Part shown: in pieces, positions 25,275-34,389 of the stretch
How positions within the stretch are numbered: position 1 is the first letter of the stretch
Layout of the letters: each line of letters begins with the position of its first letter
Notes under the pieces: generated by a model
What the model was told of the DNA's origin: nothing
The model's database searches: none
What the model saw: only the letters and a program-made list of their open reading frames with translations
Source of the DNA: Pseudomonas sp. B21-028
Lineage (GTDB): Bacteria > Pseudomonadota > Gammaproteobacteria > Pseudomonadales > Pseudomonadaceae
Direction of reading: 5' to 3'
DNA: 64,000 nucleotides
NCBI RefSeq assembly: GCF_024749045.1
Contig: NZ_CP087184.1
Coordinates: 2,356,001 to 2,420,000 of the forward strand
Position numbers and translations under genes: made by a program

Positions 25275-26657
25275 TCACTTGCGCCGGGCGTCAGCGTCGT
25301 TGAGTCGGCCGGGCTCGGGGTCGCCTTGCTCGACGGTGCGCGAAGCATCGGCACCACCGGCATGCCGATCAAGCACCAGGCTGGCAGTATTGGTGGCCAG
25401 TATCTGCCGGACCTGCAACTCGGTCTGCAGCAGGCGTATTTCGCGCTCCAGAACGTCGATGTTTTTCGTCAAGGCGGTCTGAGCCGGCTCAGCGGAAGCG
25501 ATGTTCGGTTCGTGGCTGCCTGCCAGCAGCGTGCGCAATAGCAGGAGCGCTTTGTCGAGCACGCTGGACAGGGCCGTCTCACTGGCCAGGCGCCGCGCCA
25601 GGAGTTCCTGATCAGGATCGTCGCGCAGGGCTTCGATCACACCGCGGGTGACCGGCAGCATCGGGCTGGAGGCTTTCGCCAGGTTGTCTGGGGTAGGCGG
25701 TAGTGAACCCGACAGCAGCCCTTGCAGGGCCTGGAGGCGTTCGCTGTAGGCCTCCTGGATCAACGGCGTCAACCCGCTGCCTGCGGTCGCACGCAGGGTT
25801 TCGCAGGTGTCGCAGGTCGCGACTTCGCTTTCGCCCAATACCCGAACGGCCCATTCGGACTCCTCCTGGGGCGAAGCCCAGGTCTGGCAAATAGCCCCGC
25901 CTAAGCAGTCGCTGCTACTAATCGAGGAGTTGTCATCCACCGTACGGTTATGCAGCAGGTTATAGCCGGCGCGCACCACGTCGGAAGTCACCCTAATGGG
26001 CGTCTGCCCGTTACCTCCGGCCTTTGAGCCACCAACCCAGGACACCCCATTGTTGCCGTTATGGGCCTCGGTGTTTTTCACCGCGGCCACCGCATCACCG
26101 CCGGTCTGCTCCAGGTTGCCCTGCATCTCCTGGTTCTTGGCCAGCGCGCCCCAGCCGGCTTGACCGACCTTGTCAGCCATCTTCTCGGCCATGGCCTGGC
26201 AGGTCAGTTTGGAACGGTCGAAGTCGATGCGCCCTTGCATCACCCCGTTACTCAACAGCTCATAAAGCCCGGGGTTGGCGCGCTGGATGATCAACGCAGG
26301 CAGCGACATCACCGCTTGGGTCGCGTTCTGCACAATGCTGCCCATGATCTGCTGGAACCCTTCGGTGACGCCGTTCAACTGGTTTTGCAAGGTGTTGGTG
26401 AGGCTCATGTTTCCGCACATCATGTTCGCCTGCCAGGACCCGCCGACACCGAGTCCGTTGGGGCGATAGAGCGAGCTCGGCGAGCCCGCTGCCGCGCCGC
26501 CACCGATGGTGTACATCACCCGGTCGTCGAGCACTTCGCCTTGAGTGCCTAGACGGTAATCGTCCTCGGCGGCATGGGCATGCGTGGCCACGGCGAGCAG
26601 CCCGCAGAGCAACAAGCTCATCGGGCCCAACCATGATCCTGCGAGAAGTCGACTCAT
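25275..26657 (-). CDS. Integrating conjugative element protein, PFL_4711 family (TraH-like)
   Basis: A secreted or periplasmic protein of the type IV mating apparatus. The N-terminal signal peptide is MSRLLAGSWLGPMSLLLCGLLAVATHAHA. The mature part has the YRLGTQGEVLDDRVMYTIGGG start and CGNMSLTNTLQNQLNG typical of the TIGR03755 family, with several Cys. Length 460 fits. It overlaps the PFL_4710-family gene by 4 bp, so translation is coupled. A TraH-like role in the outer-membrane pilus assembly is inferred from family and place. Confidence 0.85.
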   Translation of the reverse strand: MSRLLAGSWLGPMSLLLCGLLAVATHAHAAEDDYRLGTQGEVLDDRVMYTIGGGAAAGSPSSLYRPNGLGVGGSWQANMMCGNMSLTNTLQNQLNGVTEGFQQIMGSIVQNATQAVMSLPALIIQRANPGLYELLSNGVMQGRIDFDRSKLTCQAMAEKMADKVGQAGWGALAKNQEMQGNLEQTGGDAVAAVKNTEAHNGNNGVSWVGGSKAGGNGQTPIRVTSDVVRAGYNLLHNRTVDDNSSISSSDCLGGAICQTWASPQEESEWAVRVLGESEVATCDTCETLRATAGSGLTPLIQEAYSERLQALQGLLSGSLPPTPDNLAKASSPMLPVTRGVIEALRDDPDQELLARRLASETALSSVLDKALLLLRTLLAGSHEPNIASAEPAQTALTKNIDVLEREIRLLQTELQVRQILATNTASLVLDRHAGGADASRTVEQGDPEPGRLNDADARRK

Positions 26658-27610
26658 GACGTACCACCTTCGAAGTCGATGCTGAACAGGAGGGTCTGTC
26701 CCTCACGCTTGCAGCAACTATAGGGACGCCACAGCGACCAGGAGTAGCCGCCATCCACGCTCTGCACCGGTTCACTGGGGAAGATGGCACATGTGGGTTG
26801 AACCCGGGGGGAGAGCAATTGCCATTTGTGGGTCGAAGCGTCATTTTCCATGATCGGACCGGGCGGCCAGTATCCGTCGCGTGGAACAGGTGTGAGCGGT
26901 AAGTACGCATGTGGCTGCCAGTTGCGAGTAATGAAATCACCCGCCCGTTGCGCCATCACCGCAGCGGCTTTGAAGTCGTCGGGTTGTACCAGAAATCCTT
27001 GCCGGGGATAGACGTTGCCCCACATGTTTCCCGCGATCTGATGACCGATCTCACGGACCCCCGGTATCAGCGACTCGGGGTAAAGGCTTTCCGGTATGCC
27101 CAGGCGCCAGGCCAGCGAGTCCAGAGTGCTCAGGTAGTAGGGCATGAACGCAGTAGCGCCGCTGGCGCAGGCGTAGCCGGATTGCGAAGCCAGTTGTGTG
27201 GCGACCCAGCCACCAGGGTGACCGATGCCATCGATGTTCTTGAAGCGGGGTAGGTTGTCGCGCTGGGTGTTCGGCGTGATCAGGTTACCGCCACCTTCCG
27301 CACCATTGATGGGAACGGAGAGGGTGGCCATCTCGGTCCATGGATTATTGCCGGTAGTGGCGTAGCTCGAAACCACCAGCTCAGGAATGAAATGACGCAC
27401 CTTGGTCGAGGTTTTGACTGTGCAGCCGAGGGGTGTGCACAGGAGCCAGAAACAAATAGCGACGACCCTGTATTCGAGACAGCTTGGCGAAAGTGCAGAG
27501 GACGTAATGCTACCGGTGTCCAGCGCCATGCTTGGGCCGCACGCTAGCAGCACGCTCAGCGCCAATGGCCGTAGCTTTGTGGGCGGGATGGACGAGCAGG
27601 CAACGGGCAT
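26654..27610 (-). CDS. Integrating conjugative element protein, PFL_4710 family (TraU-like)
   Basis: A signal-peptide protein of 318 residues related to TraU (TIGR03756). The N-terminus has hydrophobic LALSVLLACGPSMALD. Diagnostic stretches are CFWLLCTPLGCTVKTSTKVRHFIPELVVSSYA near residues 50-85 and the C-terminal YSWSLWRPYSCCKREGQTLLFSIDFE with paired Cys. TraU-like proteins are periplasmic and needed for DNA transfer. Normally a TIGR03757-family gene precedes it in this ICE family; here there is a 105-bp gap and then an XRE regulator, so that partner appears lost or moved. Confidence 0.85.
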   Translation of the reverse strand: MPVACSSIPPTKLRPLALSVLLACGPSMALDTGSITSSALSPSCLEYRVVAICFWLLCTPLGCTVKTSTKVRHFIPELVVSSYATTGNNPWTEMATLSVPINGAEGGGNLITPNTQRDNLPRFKNIDGIGHPGGWVATQLASQSGYACASGATAFMPYYLSTLDSLAWRLGIPESLYPESLIPGVREIGHQIAGNMWGNVYPRQGFLVQPDDFKAAAVMAQRAGDFITRNWQPHAYLPLTPVPRDGYWPPGPIMENDASTHKWQLLSPRVQPTCAIFPSEPVQSVDGGYSWSLWRPYSCCKREGQTLLFSIDFEGGTS

Positions 27611-27715
27611 GATCCAGGCTCTCGGTGTATGGCCTGGGCAGGTTCGGTTAGGGACTGAAGAATGTCAGCGGGTATTATGAAGGCGGATCTGCCGGATTTG
27701 TGAGACGTGAGACTA

Positions 27716-27970
27716 TTATTTGACGTGAAGGGTGCTGCGCAGGATATCGGGTTCTACAAGTAGCTGATCTGCGGTAACTTCGAAAATATTGGCGAGTTTG
27801 CATAGGACCAGCAATGACGGATTGCCCGTGCATCGTTCGATTTGACTGACGTAGGTACGATCCAGCTCGGCCATGAGCGCCAATTGCTCTTGGGTCAGGT
27901 TTTTCACGCGTCGCATCAAGCGGATGTTTTCCGCCAACTGCAGACGGAGCTGTTCGAAGTCTTGAGTCAT
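27716..27970 (-). CDS. XRE-family helix-turn-helix regulator (84 aa)
   Basis: A single HTH_3 domain: LRLQLAENIRLMRRVKNLTQEQLALMAELDRTYVSQIERCTGNPSLLVLCKLANIF. It has the SXT/Cro-type fold and no other domain. It is the first gene after a module border and divergent from the 28139 gene. It probably represses its own or the neighbouring transfer promoter. A phage-like C2 repressor is another reading. Confidence 0.85.
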   Translation of the reverse strand: MTQDFEQLRLQLAENIRLMRRVKNLTQEQLALMAELDRTYVSQIERCTGNPSLLVLCKLANIFEVTADQLLVEPDILRSTLHVK

Positions 27971-28138
27971 GCGCGCAAATTGCGCCTTGAGGGACTCTCA
28001 ATCCACGGGATATAGTCTACATTGGCATTGATCTAGGCTATTTGATGCCCTTGCCTGTTATCGAGCGCTCATTTGGTGTCGTTAAGATTTCGAGGCTGGA
28101 CTGCGCGTCTAACAATAAATCAGAAATCTAGGGTGTGT

Positions 28139-28411
28139 ATGGACGAAAACTACGTTTCAATTCCTGCGGCGGATGGTTGCTCGAGTCTTCTGACACCTTG
28201 GGGCAACGAATTTGCCCCAATGATCGAACGTGGCGTGCAATGCGCCCAGGCTTGGCTTGATACGTCCGGCGAGATTCCACTGTGGTGGGAATTGGCGCAA
28301 ACGCGCAAAACCTTTCCTGTCGGTGACTGCCAGGATGCTTTTGAAGCAGGTTTTTTGTTGAGGATTCAGCAGCGGCTAAGCAGTGTGCCACCCAGCCCAA
28401 ATCAAGGCTGA
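28139..28411 (+). CDS. Small protein resembling LasR antiactivator QslA
   Basis: A 90-residue acidic protein. Conserved-looking pieces are IERGVQCAQAWLDTSGEIPLWWEL and FEAGFLLRIQQRLSS, which recall the Pseudomonas QslA family (a small antiactivator that binds LasR). The similarity is from memory and weak. It is divergent from the XRE regulator and convergent with HU, in a small insert inside the transfer cluster. The start at 28139 is the only sensible ATG. If right, the ICE would carry a quorum-sensing modulator. Confidence 0.4.
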   Translation: MDENYVSIPAADGCSSLLTPWGNEFAPMIERGVQCAQAWLDTSGEIPLWWELAQTRKTFPVGDCQDAFEAGFLLRIQQRLSSVPPSPNQG

Positions 28412-28490
28412 AAAGAACTTCCCTAAAGACGCGTTCAAACACAAAGCTCGAACCGCTCCCAGAGTTCAGCCAGCGTTTCGGCTGCTGAAA

Positions 28491-28526
28491 CCCCAATACC
28501 AGCGCTCTTGCAGAGTTGGTATTGGG
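28491..28526 (-). terminator. Hairpin after the HU gene
   Basis: CCCAATACCA ... TGGTATTGGG, a 10-bp perfect stem with a 15-nt loop. On the minus strand it is followed by GTTTC, so termination is plausible but weak. The stem also faces the convergent 28139 gene. Confidence 0.45.
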
Positions 28527-28542
28527 TAATCGCCACCAGCGT

Positions 28543-28815
28543 CTAGTTAACCGCGTCTTTCAGCGATTTACCGGCTTTGAAACTAGGCGTCTTCGAGGCC
28601 GCGATCTTGAGGGTGGCGCCCGTTTGAGGGTTACGTCCGTCGCGCGCTGCGCGCGCCTTGACCGCAAAGGTACCAAATCCAACCAAAGTGACGTTTTCAC
28701 CGCCTTTCAACGCAGTGGATATGATGGTTGTGAGGGCATCCAGTGCGCGTCCGGCGGTGGACTTCGGCAGGTCGGCGGAGCTCGCTATGGCCTCGATTAG
28801 ATCGTTTTTGTTCAT
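28543..28815 (-). CDS. HU-family DNA-binding protein
   Basis: A full-length HU/IHF subunit of 90 residues: [28 protein letters not shown], the conserved [26 protein letters not shown]-binding arm and [23 protein letters not shown] bends DNA without sequence preference. It is not the chromosomal copy by context, since it lies between ICE transfer genes. With the MvaT-like gene at 36707 the ICE carries two nucleoid proteins, which may silence or shape the element. Confidence 0.92.
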   Translation of the reverse strand: MNKNDLIEAIASSADLPKSTAGRALDALTTIISTALKGGENVTLVGFGTFAVKARAARDGRNPQTGATLKIAASKTPSFKAGKSLKDAVN

Positions 28816-28934
28816 GTGTGACTCCTTCCGCTTGGCTGAGTGTCGACGAGTAATCTACTCAGATAGTCCTTGGATATCTACCACAAAACCGCACTCCAGC
28901 CCTGCGCAGACGTAACGCTATTTGGTCTTCAAGT

Positions 28935-31691
28935 CTATCCTAACGTCCCGATTCCTCGGGCCTGGTCAATACGCTCAGCTACCTGGAAAGCCGCTTCCAA
29001 CTCCGAGCAACCGTTCTCCTGCATCAACCTCCAGCGCTCGGCTTTTTCCTCCGGCTCCGTCATGGCCAAGGCGAGATAGAGGCTGGGTGGTACGGCTCGA
29101 AACAGCGTTTCGAGTTTTTTCGACAGCACGACCCCCTCAGTGTATTTCCCGGGCTCCTTACTGGCGGAGAGCAACAAAGCTATCTGTGCCGGCGTGAGCT
29201 TCTTGAAGCGGGCGATTTCCTCTATTTCCGCAGGTGGCATGTTCAAACAAATCCACCATTCGATCATGTTGAGCATGGTCTGCGCGGCAGTGGGGAAGTC
29301 GGCAAGGTTTTGCGTCGCCAGCCAGAACCAGGCCCCGAGCTTGCGCCACATCTTCGTCCCCTTGACTACAAATGGCGCCAGTAGCGGGTTCTTGGTGATG
29401 ATATGGCCTTCGTCGGTGACCATGATGATTGGTCGACCCAAGTACTGGTCGCGCTCGGCAAGGTTGTTCACGGTGTTCATCAGGCTGATGTAGCTGATGG
29501 ACATCTGGGCTTCATAGCCTTCGCGAGCGTACGTGGCCAGATCGACAACGGTCACATCGCTTTCGGGCCAAGGCGTACCCTCGCGATCGAACAGTTCGCC
29601 CTCGAATCCCTGGCAAAACAGGTCGATGGACTCGCCCATTTCCTGGGCACGTTCACGACGCTTCTCCGGTAAGTGCAAGTCGACGGCGGTGCGCAGCAAG
29701 GCGTCACGCACATCGCGGGTCAGTACCTGGCGACCCGCCGCGACACATGCCTGTGCCGCATCGAAAATGCACTCGCGGATCAGGCTGCGATCAGCCCGGC
29801 TCAGACGAGCTTCTTCCTTGGCCTCGCCGCCGGTGATCATCAGGCGAGCGGTGATTTCCAATTCGCCAAGCACATCGCGTTGGTCTTCGCGACTGGCTAC
29901 CGCCTCATCGTCCCACTCATCAATCGACAGGTTCGCCACTTGATCCGGCTGCTCGACAAGGCGCCGGGCATCGGCGAACGGGGCGAGGCTGATCGAGGTG
30001 CCAGGTTTCAGTTGGACCTTGTTGACCGACAGATCCTGTGTTGCGAAGTAGTCGCCCTGCAAACCAAACGAATTGCCGGCCTCGACGATAAACAGGCGAG
30101 GGCGGTACACCGCCATGACCTGCATCAGCAGGGTGACCAGGGTGGCCGACTTGCCGGCACCGGTCGGACCGAACAAGAGCAGATGACCGTTCATGGCCCG
30201 GTCCAGGCGTGACAGCGGATCAAAGCTCAACGGCGAGCCACCACGATTGAACAGGGTGATACCCGGGTGACCGGTGCCGGTGCTGCGGCCCCACACCGGA
30301 ACCAGGTTCGCCAGGTGCTGGGCGAACATCAGGCGGGTGTACCAGTTGCGCGTGTCGCGGGCCGGGTTATAGGCCATCGGCAACCAACGCAGGTAGCTGT
30401 TGCAGGCGGCGACTTCATCGCCTTCGCGTACCGGTTGTAGCCCCGCGCCCAACAGCGCGTTGGCCAGGCTGACCGAGCGCTGGTGCAGTTGCTGTTCATC
30501 GTGGCCGCGCACGTAGAACGCCAGGGTGCCGCGGTACAGCTTGTGCTGGCGACCGATGATCGCGCGAGCCTCTTCGACATCCTGACGGGTCTGGGTCGAG
30601 GCTAGGTTTTCACCGATGGCTTTGCGCGCCAATCGGTTTAACTGATCTTCGAGCACATCCTGCGGGTTGACCACCAAGGTCAGACTCATCACCGTGCCTT
30701 CGGGTAACTGGTCGAACAGGGCATTGACTGCATCACCCTTACGGGTTTCTCCGGTGAGTTGACCAATCGACGGTGCCCGTCGCAGTTTGTCCACCACCAT
30801 GACCCGATGGGGTTGCCCATCGAAGTACCAGAGTCCTCGTTGCACATCCGAACACGGTTCGTTGAAGAACAACCGTTCGGCGAAGTCGTGATCGAAGGGC
30901 AATTCCAGCGACCCGCCATCAGCAGGCTCTGGATAGGCAACACGTTGGTAAAAGCCCTCGGGCGTTTCATTCGTGAGCCTGGGTGCCGGATTGAACCAGG
31001 GCAATAACCAGGCATACAAACTGCGGCCATCAACGCGTGCCGATTGCACGCCGCACGCCTGCAACGAAGCCGCAATACGTTCGCAAGCCTGCTGCAGGGA
31101 TTGAACAGGGGGGAGTCCCGTCTCGTCGGCGCCAGACTCAAGCCAGCGATAGACCACCAGGCGCACCCGGCGGTTATTGCCACGCCAGGGTAGGCGCGTG
31201 ACCACCTTATCTTCGAACAGGCCACCGGGTTTGGCGATGGCCTGCATATGGCGGCGGCTGAGTTCCAGGTAAGCTTCGGTGAAGACCGTGCCTCGCGCGC
31301 TGTCCTGAATATGATTGGTGAGCTGGGTCAGGTAGGGGATGAAGTCGTTGTCGTCCTGGCAGAAAAACTGCGCCACCCAAGGCGCTTGATCGAGCTCGTC
31401 AAAGCTATCCTGCAGGGCGTCCTCAAGGGCATCGCGGGCGGCCATCAACCAATCGGGTTCGCGCCCTTCGGTGCCGATGGGCAGTAGTTCAAACACCGCG
31501 CCCACTGAGCGATTGTCATCAAGCAGAAAACACTGCTCGGTATCGAGGTATTCGACCCAAGGCAGGTGATCAGTGAAGCTGGGATTGTGCGTATAGAGTG
31601 CAGCTTCATCGGCCAAGGTGGCGCGAGGGCGCGCTGAGTGGCGCCAGGCCTTCCACGCGGCAGTGCAGTTGCCCGAATTGTGGGTACGCAC
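28935..31691 (-). CDS. Conjugative transfer ATPase, PFL_4706 family (VirB4/TraC)
   Basis: The cytoplasmic ATPase that powers pilus assembly and substrate transfer. The Walker A is LLFGPTGAGKSATLV in the middle of the protein and the Walker B is near IIMVTDEGHIITKNP, followed by the conserved LGAWFWLATQNLADFP. The N-terminal TraC-like half includes FLLDDNRSVGAVFELLP. Length 918 matches TIGR03744. It starts with GTG at 31691, overlapping by one base the TAG of the lipoprotein gene, so the two are coupled. It appears intact. Confidence 0.93.
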   Translation of the reverse strand: MRTHNSGNCTAAWKAWRHSARPRATLADEAALYTHNPSFTDHLPWVEYLDTEQCFLLDDNRSVGAVFELLPIGTEGREPDWLMAARDALEDALQDSFDELDQAPWVAQFFCQDDNDFIPYLTQLTNHIQDSARGTVFTEAYLELSRRHMQAIAKPGGLFEDKVVTRLPWRGNNRRVRLVVYRWLESGADETGLPPVQSLQQACERIAASLQACGVQSARVDGRSLYAWLLPWFNPAPRLTNETPEGFYQRVAYPEPADGGSLELPFDHDFAERLFFNEPCSDVQRGLWYFDGQPHRVMVVDKLRRAPSIGQLTGETRKGDAVNALFDQLPEGTVMSLTLVVNPQDVLEDQLNRLARKAIGENLASTQTRQDVEEARAIIGRQHKLYRGTLAFYVRGHDEQQLHQRSVSLANALLGAGLQPVREGDEVAACNSYLRWLPMAYNPARDTRNWYTRLMFAQHLANLVPVWGRSTGTGHPGITLFNRGGSPLSFDPLSRLDRAMNGHLLLFGPTGAGKSATLVTLLMQVMAVYRPRLFIVEAGNSFGLQGDYFATQDLSVNKVQLKPGTSISLAPFADARRLVEQPDQVANLSIDEWDDEAVASREDQRDVLGELEITARLMITGGEAKEEARLSRADRSLIRECIFDAAQACVAAGRQVLTRDVRDALLRTAVDLHLPEKRRERAQEMGESIDLFCQGFEGELFDREGTPWPESDVTVVDLATYAREGYEAQMSISYISLMNTVNNLAERDQYLGRPIIMVTDEGHIITKNPLLAPFVVKGTKMWRKLGAWFWLATQNLADFPTAAQTMLNMIEWWICLNMPPAEIEEIARFKKLTPAQIALLLSASKEPGKYTEGVVLSKKLETLFRAVPPSLYLALAMTEPEEKAERWRLMQENGCSELEAAFQVAERIDQARGIGTLG

Positions 31692-32107
31692 TACAGGTCT
31701 TCCTGTCGTTCACCAGGCAGTGCGTATTGCACCCGTTGGTAGAACGGAAAGACAGTTGAGTAACCCGGCACCGGTGCCTGCTCGGTACCGCTCAAATGTG
31801 GGTATACGTACAGTACCAGATCGGGATTGGGCAGGCGAGGGAACAGGCTGTGGATCTCGTTCGCTGCGGTGCGCGTATACGGTTCCTGGAGAGAAGCGGA
31901 GAAGTCTGCCTGAGCCAGCGGACGGCGTAGCTGCTGCCGAGCATTCAGCAGTTGCTGCTGGGTTCCTTGCGAACCGGCACCGTTCCAGATGTCCAGCATG
32001 GTTTGCTCGCCATGGGGCAGAAGCGTCTCCTTGTCGGTGGAACACCCCGCCAGGCCCCAGCAGAACAGGCTAATCCAGGTCAGGCAAAGAGGCATGGTCT
32101 TTTTCAT
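31691..32107 (-). CDS. Conjugal transfer lipoprotein, TIGR03751 family
   Basis: A 138-residue lipoprotein with the signal KKTMPLCLTWISLFCWGLAGCS; the lipobox is LAGC. The mature part (LLPHGEQTMLDIWNGAG... YTRTAANEIHSLFPRLPNPDLVLYVYPHL) is typical of the TIGR03751 family in ICE transfer operons and is probably a VirB7-like outer-membrane component. It overlaps the 3' end of the PFL_4705-family gene by 38 bp. Confidence 0.85.
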   Translation of the reverse strand: MKKTMPLCLTWISLFCWGLAGCSTDKETLLPHGEQTMLDIWNGAGSQGTQQQLLNARQQLRRPLAQADFSASLQEPYTRTAANEIHSLFPRLPNPDLVLYVYPHLSGTEQAPVPGYSTVFPFYQRVQYALPGERQEDL

Positions 32108-33587
32108 GGCGAACGCTCCGGCCCTTGGGCTCGTAGTCGATGGTGATCTCATGGTCGAGGTGCAGCGCGACTTGGGCGGCCGGCGGCACGTATACGGCAG
32201 CAAAGGCTTCGCCGTAGAGTTTGTTGATCCACTCACGGATGTCGCTGACCCCGCCACTGAGAATTGAATTCAGCGCGCTATTACCACTGCTGCTGGTGAT
32301 TCCGAGCGTACTGCCGCCCGAACTGATCACGCTGCTGTTGTTCTGTCCATCCCCGAGCAAGGAGGCGACACCGGCGCCAGCTGCCGTGATCAGACTTTGG
32401 CTGCCGAGGTACTGCTGAGCGTTTGAGCGGCGCTCACCGGCAATGCAAGGAATGCCATACGGATCGGACAGGTAACCGAGTCCACCGCGGATCTTGTCGG
32501 TGTTCGAGCTTTGGGTGGTGGAGGCATTGCGGCTGGCTACCGCCTTCGGCTGAGGCACTGTGCGAATGGTGCCGTTTGTGAACACGAAAGTGATCGACTC
32601 GACTTGCCCGCGAACGCAGGATAGCGTCCAGTCACCGGACGCTGTGCCACTCATCACGGCGCCCGCGACGTCTGGCAGGTCGATGCCGTTAGCCGTCAGG
32701 TTCTCCGGACCAACCAGTACCTTGAAGGGGTAGGGATCATTCACGGTGCCGTCCACTGGGACTCGGCCGATCAACGCAGTCATGGCGACCGAACCCATCA
32801 ATGTCGCGTTTTCGGGAATGGTGTAGATCGGCTTCGCGCCTTCGGCACGATCGACGGATCGCGCCAGGTCGTGCTTATTGTTGGTGACCGCACCTAGCGG
32901 CTTCTGGCTGCGATCAATAACGTTATCTTTCAAACCTTCCAATGAGTCGAAGGCGGTAGGCAGACTCAGTGCGGAGGAGGTCTTGGTTTTGCCTCGGCCG
33001 TCGGTGGACGGAGTATCCGAGGGCTCAATCCACTGCAGCGCATCATCGGCAGAATGCTGCCCTTCGAACTGAGCACCGTCGCTTGGCTCAAGCCCCAATC
33101 CGATCGGCATGTCCTTGTCTTTGCCGGTCAGCCCCGAGAGCTGTTCCTGCAATTGTGTCAGCAGACCACGGGCCTGGCGACTGTCCTGTTCCGCTTTGAG
33201 TCGCGCTTCGTTGGCTTGGCGCCGGCCTTCATCGACCTGCTGGGTTACGCTGCCAAGCGCGGTCTGGATGCGCGAATCGACACTGTTTTCCCGCTCGCGA
33301 AGGCGGTTGTTCTCCGTCTGCAGCGAGTCGTTATGTTTTTTCAGACCGAGCATGTCGGTGCGCATGGCCTTCACCTGGCCGACCAAGGTGGCAACCGTGT
33401 CACGTGGGGTATCACCCGCAATGCCGAGCGACTTGGCCTGCTCGGCGGATAACTGGAGGTTGTCCTGAGCAGGCAGACTGTCTGACGAAGGCGAGGTACC
33501 ACCCGCAACCCAAGTTTTCAGGATGATGAACACCACGCCTAGCAGCACAGCCGGTACCAGCCATTTGAGCAAGGCGTTAGCTTTCAT
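32070..33587 (-). CDS. Integrating conjugative element protein, PFL_4705 family (TraB/VirB10-like)
   Basis: A bitopic inner-membrane protein that reaches toward the outer membrane. It has an N-terminal anchor (ALLKWLVPAVLLGVVFIILKTWVA), a long coiled-coil around residues 80-150, then a C-terminal beta domain (PENATLMGSVAMTALIGRVPVDG...). The family is TIGR03752 with length about 500. The true start is at 33587 (MKANALLKW) rather than at upstream ATGs that fall within the next gene. It overlaps the PFL_4704-family gene by 11 bp. Confidence 0.88.
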   Translation of the reverse strand: MKANALLKWLVPAVLLGVVFIILKTWVAGGTSPSSDSLPAQDNLQLSAEQAKSLGIAGDTPRDTVATLVGQVKAMRTDMLGLKKHNDSLQTENNRLRERENSVDSRIQTALGSVTQQVDEGRRQANEARLKAEQDSRQARGLLTQLQEQLSGLTGKDKDMPIGLGLEPSDGAQFEGQHSADDALQWIEPSDTPSTDGRGKTKTSSALSLPTAFDSLEGLKDNVIDRSQKPLGAVTNNKHDLARSVDRAEGAKPIYTIPENATLMGSVAMTALIGRVPVDGTVNDPYPFKVLVGPENLTANGIDLPDVAGAVMSGTASGDWTLSCVRGQVESITFVFTNGTIRTVPQPKAVASRNASTTQSSNTDKIRGGLGYLSDPYGIPCIAGERRSNAQQYLGSQSLITAAGAGVASLLGDGQNNSSVISSGGSTLGITSSSGNSALNSILSGGVSDIREWINKLYGEAFAAVYVPPAAQVALHLDHEITIDYEPKGRSVRHEKDHASLPDLD

Positions 33588-34389
33588 CGTCAGCACCTCG
33601 TGCAACGGGCGGGAGCGGCACGGCGTGTTCGAGGCCGGCACCGTGGGTGACGAGGTAGGCAACCGTGGTGTCTTCAGGGCTGCCGACAGGCCCGAGGAAA
33701 GCATGCTGGAAGGACGCGGCGAACAACTTGGCCTGAAGCTGACGCGGGTCGAGTTGCACCATCGCTACACCACGGTTGCGTAACTTCACCGCCGTTACCC
33801 AGTAATCACCGAGTCGCCATGCGGCGATGGGCGTGCTGGACACGTTTTCAGTCGGAAGCAGGGTCGACAGTGCGGTGCGCAGCTTGAGCGGGACGCGACG
33901 TATGCCGGGCAGAGGCTCAACGGTACGTAGAGGTGCGTACAGGCTTTGTGCGGCGTAGCGCGTCAAAGCGACCGGGATCGGCGTACGTTCTGGAACAGGG
34001 GCGGTGCTAGATTCAGCCTCGGTAGCTTGCACCTGAGCATTCTTGAGAATACGCACGGGCTCCAGAGGCTGATCGCCGGGCGTGGCCGCGATATCCAGGA
34101 GGATAATCTCTCCCGTCGAGACCGATTGCAGTTGCAGGCGGGTCGGAGCAATGGCTTCCGACGCTCGCAGGTACAGCGTGCCGCCGGTTGATTGCACGCG
34201 CAGCTTGCCCGTCAGGGTTGAGGGCACACCGACTCGAACAGCCTCATCGACAAAGACCACTCGCTCCTGATTGATAACCAGCGGGACCGCAAGGGGAAGG
34301 CGCTCCCAGTGCATCAGCTCGACGGCCTGCGCTGAAACTCCCCATAGCATCAGTGCGATGGTGAGCCCCAGGGTAGAAACCCGCGTCAT
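33577..34389 (-). CDS. Integrating conjugative element protein, PFL_4704 family (TraK/VirB9-like)
   Basis: A secreted protein of 270 residues with the signal TLGLTIALMLWGVSAQAVELMHWERLPL. The family TIGR03749 pattern includes PLVINQERVVFVDEAVRVGVP and LRVQSTGGTLYLRASEAI. It should form the periplasmic/outer-membrane ring with the PFL_4705 protein. It overlaps both neighbours by a few bases (4 and 11), so the cluster is one operon. Confidence 0.88.
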   Translation of the reverse strand: MTRVSTLGLTIALMLWGVSAQAVELMHWERLPLAVPLVINQERVVFVDEAVRVGVPSTLTGKLRVQSTGGTLYLRASEAIAPTRLQLQSVSTGEIILLDIAATPGDQPLEPVRILKNAQVQATEAESSTAPVPERTPIPVALTRYAAQSLYAPLRTVEPLPGIRRVPLKLRTALSTLLPTENVSSTPIAAWRLGDYWVTAVKLRNRGVAMVQLDPRQLQAKLFAASFQHAFLGPVGSPEDTTVAYLVTHGAGLEHAVPLPPVARGADDES

